Origin: DATKRB01 sp035532415
Lineage (GTDB): Bacteria > Actinomycetota > Acidimicrobiia > Acidimicrobiales > RAAP-2
Reading direction: 5' to 3'
DNA length: 64,000 nt
NCBI GenBank assembly: GCA_035532415.1
Contig: DATKRB010000018.1
Coordinates: 1 to 64,000 of the forward strand
This document shows, piece after piece, positions 24,791 through 33,090 of the stretch; position 1 is the first letter of the stretch, and each line of letters begins with the position of its first letter. The notes beneath the pieces are model-generated. The model saw only the letters and a list, made by a program, of their open reading frames with translations. It made no database searches and was not told the DNA's origin. Both the position numbers and the translations under genes were made by a program.

Positions 24791-25951
24791 ATGGAACGGC
24801 TGATCGCGGTCTGGTGCCCGGCGCTCCTGCACGAGGGTGAGCGTGGCGAGGAGGTGCGGGAATTCGCTCGGATCGTGTCGGTCGCCGAGTCCTTCTGTCC
24901 CTGGGTGGACACCGTCCGCCTGGGCGTGTGCGCCCTTCCGTCACGGGGTCCGAGCCGGTTCTTCGGGGGCGAGTCGATGGTGGTGGCGAAGCTGGCCGCG
25001 GCCTTGGCCGCCGGCGCCCCGGGTGCCGGCGAGGGCGACGGCGGGGGGGTGTACGTCGGTGCGGCCGACGGGTTGTTCGCCGCCGTGCTCGCCGCCCGTT
25101 CCCGTTTGACGGTGCCCCGCGGGGGCACCGCCGACTTCCTCGCCCCCTGGTCGGTTGCCGTCCTCCGCCGGACCGAGCTCGCCGTCACCCTGCAACGTCT
25201 CGGGGTCCGCACCCTGGGCCAGTTCGCCGCCCTGCCCGCCCGGCACGTTCTCGCCCGGTTCGGCACCGACGGAGCGGCGTGCCACCGGGTGGCCTCTGGG
25301 TCGGAGGGGGAGCTGCTCGGGCTCCGCGACCCCGGGGTGGACCGACGACCCGGGGTCGCTCGAGGCGACGAAGACGAAGCGGAGCGCCCCCACCAGCCAG
25401 GGTTCTTCGGCGGGAGGTCCGCGGCCGATGTCCGTGCGGCGAGCTCGTTCGCCCGGGTACAGGACCGGCTCGGTGTGGAGGAGGTGCTGGTGGGACGGCT
25501 CCAGGGCGGTCGCTCTCCCGCCGAGCGGGCTCGGCTCGTTCCCTGGGGGTCGCGTGGCACCGCCGGTCCGGACAGCACCCGCAGCGAGCGCGCCACCGCC
25601 CGCCGGGGCGACCGCGCCGCCCCCGCCCCCGCCCCGTGGCCGGGTCGGATCCCCGCCCCTTCACCGGTGCGGGTTCTCCACTCACCGGTCGCGGTGGAGG
25701 TGGTCGACCGTTCGGGGTGCCCGGTCCGGGTCAACGGGCGCGGCCTGCTCGCGAGCGAGCCGGCGCTCCTGTCGGTGGACGGAGGCCCCTGGCAGGAGGT
25801 CGCAGCGTGGGCCGGCCCCTGGCCGGCGACCGAGCGGTGGTGGTCGACCCGTCGCCGCCGGGCCCGGCTGCAGGTCGTCACCGGGGCGGGCATGGCCACA
25901 CTGCTGTCCGCCGAGCGTGAGCGTTGGTGGATGGAGGGCGTGTACGAATGA
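24791..25951 (+). CDS. imuB: ImuB-type Y-family polymerase-like protein (compact)
   Basis: A 386-residue relative of Y-family polymerases, a non-catalytic adaptor that binds the beta clamp and joins DnaE2 to ImuA. RLIAVWCP at the N-terminus, RGPSRFFGGES and LAVTLQRLGVRTLGQFAALP are characteristic, and AWAGPWPATERWW is the usual C-terminal block. Family members usually have about 500 residues. Here the stretch between the first strand and FARIVSVAESFCPWVD is shortened by roughly 60-70 residues, removing most of the early palm. A disordered Arg/Pro-rich insert lies near residue 250-290. GAGAGGGG precedes the ATG. Operon with imuA and dnaE2; SOS control through the shared promoter. Confidence 0.85.
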   Translation: MERLIAVWCPALLHEGERGEEVREFARIVSVAESFCPWVDTVRLGVCALPSRGPSRFFGGESMVVAKLAAALAAGAPGAGEGDGGGVYVGAADGLFAAVLAARSRLTVPRGGTADFLAPWSVAVLRRTELAVTLQRLGVRTLGQFAALPARHVLARFGTDGAACHRVASGSEGELLGLRDPGVDRRPGVARGDEDEAERPHQPGFFGGRSAADVRAASSFARVQDRLGVEEVLVGRLQGGRSPAERARLVPWGSRGTAGPDSTRSERATARRGDRAAPAPAPWPGRIPAPSPVRVLHSPVAVEVVDRSGCPVRVNGRGLLASEPALLSVDGGPWQEVAAWAGPWPATERWWSTRRRRARLQVVTGAGMATLLSAERERWWMEGVYE

Positions 25952-25982
25952 CGGTCGACGGCCGACGGCCGACGGCTTGCGG

Positions 25983-28900
25983 ATGACGGCCTACGCCGAG
26001 CTGCACGCCCATTCGGGCTTCAGCTTCCTCGACGGCGCCAGCGATCCCGAGGAGCTGGTGGCGGAAGGGCACCGGCTCGGCCTCCGGGCCCTGGCGCTCA
26101 CCGATCACCACGGTCTGTACGGCGTCGTGCGGTTCGCCGAGGCGGCACGGGCCCTGGGCGTCCCCACCGTCTTCGGGGCCGAGATGACCCTCTCCCCGGC
26201 CGGGCCGCGGACCGGGGACCCCGACCCGGCGGGCCGGCACCTGGTGGTGCTGGCCCGGGATCCCGACGGGTACGCCCGCCTCTCGACCGCCCTGGCCGAC
26301 GCCCATCTCCGCGGTGGGGAGAAGGGGAAGCCGACCCTCACGCTCGACGACCTGGCAGAGCGGCACGGCGGTCACTGGTTGGTGCTGACCGGCTGTCGCA
26401 AGGGGGTCGTTCCCGCCGCGCTGACGTCCTCGGGGCCATCGGCCGCCCGCCGGGAGCTCGGCCGGTTGACCGCCGCCTTCGGTCGCGGCTCGGTCGCGGT
26501 GGAGCTGTGGGACCACGGCGACCCGTTGGACACCGCCCGGAACGACGCGCTGGCCCTGCTGGCCGTTCAGGCGGGGGTGGACGTCGTGGCCACCAACAAC
26601 GTCCATTACGCCACCCCCGCCGGTTACCGCCTGGCCACCACCCTGTCCGCCGTTCGGGCCCGCCGCCCCCTGGCCGAGATGGAGGGATGGCTGCCGACCG
26701 CTCCCATGGCGTGCCTCCGGTCCGGTGAGGAGCAGGCCCGGCGGTTCGCCCGTTGGCCGGGGGCGGTGGAGCGGGCGGCCGAGCTGGGGGAGGGGTGTGC
26801 CTTCGACCTGCGACTGGTCGCCCCCCGCCTGCCCGACTTTCCGGTCCCCCCGGGCTACGACGAGCAGCGCTATCTGCAGGAGCTGACCTACCGGGGGGCC
26901 ACCGAACGGTACGGTCCCCGAGGGGCGGAGCGGGTGCCGGGCGCCTGGGCCCAGATCGACCACGAGCTGTCGGTCATCGGGGGTCTCGGGTTCGCCGGCT
27001 ACTTCTTGGTGGTGTGGGACATCGCCGAGCTCTGCCGCCGCCTCGGCATCTACTGCCAGGGCCGGGGATCGGCTGCCAATTCGGCGGTCTGTTACTCCCT
27101 CGGCGTGACCAACGTCGACGCGGTCTCGCTGGGCTTGCTCTTCGAGCGATTCCTCTCCCCGGCCCGTGACGGGCCACCCGACATCGACGTCGACATCGAG
27201 TCCGGGCGGCGCGAGGAGGTCATTCAGTACGTGTACGAGCGCTACGGCCGGCGCCATGCCGCGCAGGTGGCGAACGTCATCACCTACCGTCCCCGCTCCG
27301 CCGTCCGCGACGCGGGAAAGGCGCTCGGCTACTCCGCCGACGAGGTGGAGGGCTGGGCCTCGGCCATCGACCGGGGCCATCGGGGCTCGGAGGGGGCGGC
27401 CGTCAGCGCCGTCGGCGCCGCCGGCGCCGCCGGCCAGGACGCCGGTCAGGACGCCGGCGGTCTGCCCCCTCTCGTCGCCGAGCTGGTGGTGGAGCTCCTC
27501 GACCGCCCCCGGCATCTGGGCATCCATTCGGCCGGCATGGTGATCTGTGACCGGCCGGTGGTGGAGGTGTGCCCGGTCGAGTGGGGCCGGATGCCCGGCC
27601 GGACGGTGCTGCAGTGGGACAAGGACGACTGCGCGGCCAGCGGCCTGGTGAAGTTCGACCTGTTGGGCCTCGGCATGCTCGAGGCGCTGCACCGGACCGT
27701 CGACCTGGTGCACGAGCACCACGGGGTGTCCGTCAACCTGGCATCCCTCCCCCAGGAGCCCGAGGTGTACGACCTGCTCTGCCGGGCGGACACCGTCGGG
27801 GTGTTCCAGGTGGAGAGCCGCGCCCAGATGGGGACGCTGCCCCGGGTCCGGCCGCGTTGCTTTTACGATCTGGTGGTGGAGGTGGCGCTCATCCGCCCCG
27901 GGCCCATTCAGGGCCAAGCGGTCAATCCCTACATCCGCCGCCGGCGGGGGCTCGAGCCGGTCACCTATCTCCACCCGCTGCTCGAGCCGATCCTGCGGCG
28001 CACGCTCGGGGTGCCGCTCTTTCAGGAGCAGCTGATGGAGATGGCCGTGGCCATCGCCGGGTTCAGCGCCGCCGAGGCGGACGAGCTCCGGCAGGCCATG
28101 GCGGCCAAGCGTTCGGCGCAACGGATGGACCGTCTTCGGGAGCGGTTGTACGCCGGGATGGCCGGGCGCGGGGTGACCGGGGAGACGGCGGATGCCGTCT
28201 ACCGGTCGCTGGCCGCCTTCGCCAACTTCGGCTTTCCCGAGTCGCACTCGGTCTCCTTCGCCCACCTCGTCTATTCGTCGAGCTGGTTGAAGCTCCACTA
28301 CCCGGCCGCTTTCTTCGCCGGGCTCCTGAACGCCCAGCCCATGGGGTTCTGGTCACCGCAGAGCCTGGTGGCCGACGCCAAGCGCCACGGGGTGGAGGTA
28401 CGACGGCCCCACGTGAACCGTGGCCGGGCCACCGCGTCGCTCGAGGGTGCGGGTGGCGCGGGCGACCACCCGGCGCTCCGGCTCGGACTGGCAGGGGTGA
28501 AGGGGATCGGCGACGCGACGGCCGAGCGGATCGTGCGAGGTCGTCCCTGGTCCGGCCCCGAGGACCTGGTCCGCCGGGCCGGGTTGAACCGGGGGCAGCT
28601 CGAGGTGCTGGCCGCAGCCGGGGCTCTCGACGCGCCGGCACCCACCCCCGCGGCAGCGTCCGCGCGCCGGGACGATCCCGTCGCGTCGGCCGTCTCCCGC
28701 CGCCGCCTGCTGTGGACCGCCGGCGCCGCGGCCCAGGGCACCCCGGACCGCCTGCCCGGGATCGTGGTGGGGACCGAGGCACCGCCGCTGCCCGAACCGG
28801 CTCCGCTCGACGCGGTGGGCGACGATCTGTGGGCTCTCGGCCTCGCTCCCGACCGGACCGCCATGGAGCTCCTCCGTCCCGAGCTCTATGGCATCGGGGC

Positions 28901-29213
28901 GGTCCCGGCATCGGGGCTCGCCGGCCGGCCCGATGGCTGCCGGGTGCTCGTCGCCGGCGTGGTCACCCACCGCCAGCATCCCGAGACGGCCCGGGGCGCG
29001 GTCTTCGTGAACCTCGAGGACGAGACCGGCCACGTGAACGTGGTGTTCTCGCGGGGGGCCTGGGCCCGCTGGCGTCACGTGGCCCGCCATGCGCCGGTCC
29101 TGTTGGTCCGGGGACGGCTCGAGGCCGCCCAGGGCGTGGTGAACGTCACCGCAGAGCGGGTGGAGGCCTTGCGCGTCGGCCTGCCGGCGCCGGCGTCGCG
29201 CGACTTCCGTTGA
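25983..29213 (+). CDS. dnaE2: Error-prone DNA polymerase DnaE2
   Basis: A 1076-residue family C polymerase for translesion synthesis and SOS mutagenesis. It starts with the PHP domain (YAELHAHSGFSFLDGAS, then LTDHHGLYG). The palm is at 340-560 with GRGSAANSAVCYSLG and the catalytic aspartates in PDIDVDIE near 399-406. GIHSAGMVI and ALIRPGPIQGQAVNPY are in the fingers and FPESHSVSFA lies further on. A helix-hairpin-helix region follows, then an OB-fold near the end (LEDETGHVNVVFSR). An Ala/Gly-rich insert with QDAGQDAGG sits near residue 475-495. ATG 25983 is 31 bp after imuB, where the conserved PHP start lies; the frame itself is open far upstream. Confidence 0.95.
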   Translation: MTAYAELHAHSGFSFLDGASDPEELVAEGHRLGLRALALTDHHGLYGVVRFAEAARALGVPTVFGAEMTLSPAGPRTGDPDPAGRHLVVLARDPDGYARLSTALADAHLRGGEKGKPTLTLDDLAERHGGHWLVLTGCRKGVVPAALTSSGPSAARRELGRLTAAFGRGSVAVELWDHGDPLDTARNDALALLAVQAGVDVVATNNVHYATPAGYRLATTLSAVRARRPLAEMEGWLPTAPMACLRSGEEQARRFARWPGAVERAAELGEGCAFDLRLVAPRLPDFPVPPGYDEQRYLQELTYRGATERYGPRGAERVPGAWAQIDHELSVIGGLGFAGYFLVVWDIAELCRRLGIYCQGRGSAANSAVCYSLGVTNVDAVSLGLLFERFLSPARDGPPDIDVDIESGRREEVIQYVYERYGRRHAAQVANVITYRPRSAVRDAGKALGYSADEVEGWASAIDRGHRGSEGAAVSAVGAAGAAGQDAGQDAGGLPPLVAELVVELLDRPRHLGIHSAGMVICDRPVVEVCPVEWGRMPGRTVLQWDKDDCAASGLVKFDLLGLGMLEALHRTVDLVHEHHGVSVNLASLPQEPEVYDLLCRADTVGVFQVESRAQMGTLPRVRPRCFYDLVVEVALIRPGPIQGQAVNPYIRRRRGLEPVTYLHPLLEPILRRTLGVPLFQEQLMEMAVAIAGFSAAEADELRQAMAAKRSAQRMDRLRERLYAGMAGRGVTGETADAVYRSLAAFANFGFPESHSVSFAHLVYSSSWLKLHYPAAFFAGLLNAQPMGFWSPQSLVADAKRHGVEVRRPHVNRGRATASLEGAGGAGDHPALRLGLAGVKGIGDATAERIVRGRPWSGPEDLVRRAGLNRGQLEVLAAAGALDAPAPTPAAASARRDDPVASAVSRRRLLWTAGAAAQGTPDRLPGIVVGTEAPPLPEPAPLDAVGDDLWALGLAPDRTAMELLRPELYGIGAVPASGLAGRPDGCRVLVAGVVTHRQHPETARGAVFVNLEDETGHVNVVFSRGAWARWRHVARHAPVLLVRGRLEAAQGVVNVTAERVEALRVGLPAPASRDFR

Positions 29214-29556
29214 CGCGTCGGCCCAGGGAGGTGCCCACCAGGAGCGAGCTCACCGGATATCGGGCCACCGCGGGATCCGCGGTCACGATCCGGATGCCGA
29301 GCACCTGAGCCCGGGCGACGAGGAGCCGGTCGAACGGGTCGCGATGCAACGGGGGAAGCGAAGCCACGGCGAGCGCGTGCGCATGTTCGACCGGGATCCC
29401 GATCGCTCCGAGAAGCCGGAGCCGTTCGGGCACGTAGTGCGCGGGCGGTTCGGGCAGGACGAGCTTGCCCAGCCCGCACTCGATCGCGATCTCCCACGAG
29501 CTCGCGGCCGACACGAAGAGCTCGGACCGCCGGTCCCGTGGTGCGAGCCTCAGTGG
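29146..29556 (-). pseudogene. Truncated PIN-domain toxin (VapC-like) remnant
   Basis: In one minus-strand frame, without an ATG or GTG start near it, the C-terminal two-thirds of a PIN-domain RNase is readable: VSAASSWEIAIECGLGKL, PPAHYVPERL, HALAVASLPPLHRDPFDRLL and IVTADPAVARYPV. The N-terminal strand with the first catalytic Asp (usually LLDTH) is missing. Its place is taken by the 3' end of the FAD oxidoreductase. The natural stop after the ARYPV block is lost too, so the frame runs on into the opposite-strand end of dnaE2. No antitoxin gene is adjacent. I read it as a decayed toxin gene. Confidence 0.65.
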
Positions 29557-30968
29557 CCGAGCAGCCGACCCATCCGCTCGGCCAGCCGCGACGGGTGGCC
29601 GGAGCGGGCCTCGGCTCTGTCGGCCAGCTGCATCGCCCAGAGCCCGACGTTCACGCCCAGCCACCGGAGGGGCTCGGGTTCCCATGCGGGCGAGCGGTGG
29701 TCGACCCAGGGCAGGTGCACGAGGTCGGTGTCGCGTCCGAGGATGAGGTCGGCCAGGGTGCGGCCGGCGAGATTGGAGGTGGACACCCCGTCGCCCACGT
29801 AACCCCCGGCCCAGGCCAACCCCGACCTCCGGTCGAACCCGACCGAGGAGAACCAGTCGCGCGGGACGCCGAGCGGGCCGCCCCACGCGTGGGTGATCCT
29901 GACCCCGGCGAGCTGGGGGAACAGGCCCAGGAGCGAGAGACGCAGCAGCTCGTGCACCCTCGGGACCCGGTCGTAACGGGTGTGCACGGCCGAACCGAAG
30001 TGGTACGGGGCGCCCCGGCCGCCGAAGGCCAACCGGTCGTCGGCGGTCCGTTGCCCGTAAACGATCATGTGGCGATGATCGGCGAACGTCTCGCGGCGTC
30101 CGAGGCCGATCTCCCCCCAGAGATCCTCGGGGAGTGGTTCGGTGGCCACCATCAACGAGTACAGGGGAGCGAGCGCGCGCCGGGTGCCCGGCAGCGACGC
30201 CGTCCAGCCCTCCACCGCCCGGACAACCACGTCCGCGCGGATGGTGCCCCGGTGGGTCCGCACCGACGGGCGCCGGCCGGGCGACCCGGACTCGATGGCC
30301 GCCGCCGCCGTGCCCTCGTAAAGGCTCACCCCCGCCCGCTCCACCGCGGCGGCCAGGCCCCGGGCCAGACGGGCGGGCTGCAGCGCGGCGCAGTGCGGCG
30401 TGTAGGTCGCCCCCAGCACGTGGGACGCACCGAGCAGCCGGCGGGCCTCGGCCGCGCCGAGCCACCGGAGGTCCTCCTCGCCGACCCCCCTCGACCTCGA
30501 GTCGGCGACGGATCGCACGGCGCGGGTCATCTGAGCGGAGCTCCGGGCCGCGACCACCGCGCCGCCCTTGGTGAAGTGGCAGTCGATCCCCTCGTCCACC
30601 GCCGCCCGTCCCACCTCGTCGATCGTCGCCTGCATGGCCAGGCGCATCGCCGTAGCGGCGCTCGCCCCGTGCTCGCGGGCGAGCCGGTCCTCGGACGCGG
30701 CGAACAGCGCGGAGCACCAGCCGCCGTTGCGCCCCGAGGCGCCGAAGCCCGCGACCTCCCGGTCGATCACCGCCACCCGCAGCGAGGGGTCGACGAGGGC
30801 GAGGGACCGGGCCGTCCACAGGCCGGTGAAGCCGGCACCGACCACGGCCACGTCCACATCGAGGTCGCCGGCCAGCGGCGCCCGGATCGCCATCGGCCCG
30901 GGCAGGTCGTCCCACCACAGCGAGAGGCGGCGGTAGTGGTCGCGGGGCGCTGCCCGAACCGGGATCAC
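29550..30968 (-). CDS. FAD-dependent amine oxidase/oxidoreductase (DadA/PuuB type)
   Basis: A 472-residue DAO-family flavoprotein. Residues 39-60 carry the Rossmann motif VAVVGAGFTGLWTA, and the conserved GASGRNGGWCS follows near 87-97. GGYVGDGVSTSNLAGRTLADL near the C-terminus contacts FAD. Relatives include gamma-glutamylputrescine oxidase (PuuB) and D-amino acid dehydrogenase. GTG at 30968 overlaps the aminotransferase stop (GTGA), making it the third gene of an lrp-aminotransferase-oxidase operon. The context argues for oxidation of a polyamine or derivative. The exact amine is inferred only. Confidence 0.85.
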   Translation of the reverse strand: MIPVRAAPRDHYRRLSLWWDDLPGPMAIRAPLAGDLDVDVAVVGAGFTGLWTARSLALVDPSLRVAVIDREVAGFGASGRNGGWCSALFAASEDRLAREHGASAATAMRLAMQATIDEVGRAAVDEGIDCHFTKGGAVVAARSSAQMTRAVRSVADSRSRGVGEEDLRWLGAAEARRLLGASHVLGATYTPHCAALQPARLARGLAAAVERAGVSLYEGTAAAAIESGSPGRRPSVRTHRGTIRADVVVRAVEGWTASLPGTRRALAPLYSLMVATEPLPEDLWGEIGLGRRETFADHRHMIVYGQRTADDRLAFGGRGAPYHFGSAVHTRYDRVPRVHELLRLSLLGLFPQLAGVRITHAWGGPLGVPRDWFSSVGFDRRSGLAWAGGYVGDGVSTSNLAGRTLADLILGRDTDLVHLPWVDHRSPAWEPEPLRWLGVNVGLWAMQLADRAEARSGHPSRLAERMGRLLGH

Positions 30969-32368
30969 ACCCTCCGCCAGGCCTCCGTCAGCACGTCGCG
31001 CAGGATCTGGGTCATCAGGTCGATCTCCTCCTGCCCGCAGATCAACGGGGGGGAGAGCTGCACGACCGGATCACCCCGGTCGTCGGCCCGGCAGATGAGG
31101 CCGGCGTCGAAGAGGGCGCCCGAGAGGTAGCCGCGCAGCAGGCGTTCGCTCTCCTCGTGGTCGAACGTCCCGCGCGTCGCCTTGTCCTTCACCAGCTCGA
31201 CGCCGTAAAAGAACCCGTCGCCCCGGACGTCGCCGACGATCGGCAGGTCGTACAGGCTCTCGAGCGCGGAACGGAACGCCCCCTGGGTCGACCGGACGTG
31301 ACCGAGGATGCCGTCGCTCTCGAAGACGTTCAGGTTGGCCAGGGCCACCGCGCAGCTCACCGGGTGCCCGCCGAAGGTGAACCCGTGCACGAAGCTCTGG
31401 TTTCCGTGCAGGAAGGGCTCGATCAGCCGGTCGCTGGCGATCATGGCCCCGAGCGGCGCGTAGCCGCTCGTCAGGCCCTTGGCCACCGTGATCATGTCCG
31501 GCTGGTAGTCGTACCGGATGGCGCCGAAGTACTCCCCCAGCCGGCCGAAGGCGCAGATCACCTCGTCGGAGACGAAGAGCACCCCGTACTGGTCGCAGAT
31601 CTCGCGCACGCGGGCCAGGTAGCCCGGCGGGGGCGGGAAGCAGCCCCCGGCGTTCTGCACCGGCTCGAGGTAGACGGCGGCCACCGTCTCGGGGCCCTCC
31701 ATCTCGATGGTCCGGGCGATGTCGTCGGCGGCCCACTGGCCGAACGCCACGAGGTCGTCGGCGAAGTACGGAGCCCGGTAGAAGTTCGTGTTCGCCACCT
31801 TCAGGGCCCCGGGCACCAGCGGCTCGAACGGGGTCTTGAGCTCCGGGATGCCGGTGATCGAGAGCGCCCCCATCGTGGTCCCGTGGTAGGCGATGTCGCG
31901 GCTGATCACCTTGTAGCGGCCCGGTTGCCCGGTGAGGCGGAAGTACTGGCGGGCGAGCTTCCACGCCGACTCCACCGCCTCGGATCCCCCCGAGGTGAAG
32001 AAGACGTGGTTGAGATCGCCCGGAGCCAGCTCGGCGATCCGGTCGGCCAGCTCGATCGCCCGCGGGTGGGCGTACGTCCACAGGGGGAAGTACGCCAGCT
32101 CGCTCGCCTGCTTGGACGCGGCCTCGGCGAGCTCGGTGCGCCCATGGCCGATCTGGCTGGTGAACAGCCCGGCCAGGCCGTCGAGGTAGCGCTTTCCATG
32201 CTGGTCCCAGACATAGGGCCCCTCACCGCGAACCATCACGGGAACCTGGTGGTGCTCGTCGTACATGCCCATCCTGGTGAAGTGCATCCAGAGGTGCCGG
32301 CGGGCCCGGTCGCTCAGGCTCGTGTCCCCGGTCACTTCCACGGCGGCGATCGGTGCCATGTCGGTCAT
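30965..32368 (-). CDS. Class III aminotransferase (putrescine/omega-amino acid type)
   Basis: A 467-residue PLP enzyme of fold type I. HVFFTSGGSEAVESAWKLAR binds the cofactor phosphate, SRDIAYHGTTMGALS is the family block, FVSDEVICAFGRLG has the PLP-contacting Asp, and the Schiff-base Lys lies in ITVAKGLTSGYAPLG. The sequence is of the SpuC-like group that transfers amino groups from putrescine, other diamines or beta-alanine to pyruvate. ATG at 32368 overlaps the Lrp stop (ATGA) and has GGGGGA upstream. A divergent alanine dehydrogenase gene supports pyruvate as acceptor, since the alanine formed could be recycled. Confidence 0.88.
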   Translation of the reverse strand: MTDMAPIAAVEVTGDTSLSDRARRHLWMHFTRMGMYDEHHQVPVMVRGEGPYVWDQHGKRYLDGLAGLFTSQIGHGRTELAEAASKQASELAYFPLWTYAHPRAIELADRIAELAPGDLNHVFFTSGGSEAVESAWKLARQYFRLTGQPGRYKVISRDIAYHGTTMGALSITGIPELKTPFEPLVPGALKVANTNFYRAPYFADDLVAFGQWAADDIARTIEMEGPETVAAVYLEPVQNAGGCFPPPPGYLARVREICDQYGVLFVSDEVICAFGRLGEYFGAIRYDYQPDMITVAKGLTSGYAPLGAMIASDRLIEPFLHGNQSFVHGFTFGGHPVSCAVALANLNVFESDGILGHVRSTQGAFRSALESLYDLPIVGDVRGDGFFYGVELVKDKATRGTFDHEESERLLRGYLSGALFDAGLICRADDRGDPVVQLSPPLICGQEEIDLMTQILRDVLTEAWRRV

Positions 32369-32808
32369 CTGGTCCCCCAGGTGTAGGTCTGCTTGGCCAG
32401 CTTCAGGTAGAGGAACGTCTCGGTGGACAGCACGCCCGGTATGGACCGGACGGAATCGTTCAGGAGGTGGAGCAGCCGGTCGTCGTCCTCGCAGACCACC
32501 TCGGCCAGGAGATCGAAGGACCCCGCGCACATCACCACGTAGTCGACCTCGCCCAGCCCCACCAGCTTGGCGGCGACCTGGCGCACGTCACCCTCGACGC
32601 AGATCCCCACCAGGGCCTGACGGGTGAAGCCGAGCTGCAGGGGATCGGTGACGGCCACGATCTGCATCACCCCGCTCTCGCGCAGTCGCTGCACCCGCCG
32701 GCGCACCGCCGCCTCCGACAGCCCGACCTCTTCGGCGATGGCGCCGTAGGGACGTCGCCCGTCCCTCTGCAGCGCCTCGATGATCGTCCGGTTGGCCTCG
32801 TCGAGCAT
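32365..32808 (-). CDS. Lrp/AsnC-family transcriptional regulator
   Basis: A 147-residue feast/famine regulator. The N-terminal helix-turn-helix reads RPYGAIAEEVGLSEAAVRRR, followed by VMQIVAVTDPLQLGF and an ACT-like RAM ligand domain (VDYVVMCAGSFDLLAEVVCE). Such proteins form octamers and sense amino acids. It heads an operon with an aminotransferase and an oxidase, and faces an aldehyde and an alanine dehydrogenase across a repeat-containing gap, so it most likely controls both sides. ATG 32808 is where homology starts; a TTG at 32895 would add an unrelated leader. Ligand unknown; an amino acid or GABA is likely. Confidence 0.9.
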   Translation of the reverse strand: MLDEANRTIIEALQRDGRRPYGAIAEEVGLSEAAVRRRVQRLRESGVMQIVAVTDPLQLGFTRQALVGICVEGDVRQVAAKLVGLGEVDYVVMCAGSFDLLAEVVCEDDDRLLHLLNDSVRSIPGVLSTETFLYLKLAKQTYTWGTR

Positions 32809-33042
32809 GGAGCCGGTGGCGGATCCCTGATCGGCCCGGCCTCCCTCCACGGGCGCCAGGTCACCTTCATGGTCCGCAGCGTCGTCGGGCTGCAAGTGGA
32901 TCGGGGCTCCCTGCGGTCGTCGGCCGGCGGAGTACCGGCACCGACGACGAATTCTTTCATATACAGCGCATCAGTCAAGCGAAATCGTGGAGATCTACCG
33001 TTTCTTCGACGTAATTCCATCGACGCTCTTGTCGGACCCGGA

Positions 33043-33090
33043 ATTGTCTGTGATCCTGAGGACAGGATTGTCGGTGATCCTGAGGACAGG
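33043..33090 (+). repeat. 24-bp tandem duplication upstream of the aldehyde dehydrogenase
   Basis: Two adjacent 24-bp units, 33043-33066 and 33067-33090, differ at one position only (T against G at unit position 7). Each unit contains TGATCCTGAGGACAGG. They lie in the divergent gap between lrp and the aldehyde dehydrogenase, where local GC is low. They may be repeated binding sites for Lrp. If the longest aldehyde dehydrogenase frame is translated they encode the 8-residue repeat LSVILRTG twice. Confidence 0.85.

Noticed and set aside
25878..28298. An 806-codon open frame opposite dnaE2
   Set aside because: Shadow of the polymerase gene; repetitive His/Gln/Gly/Asp composition and no conserved motif.
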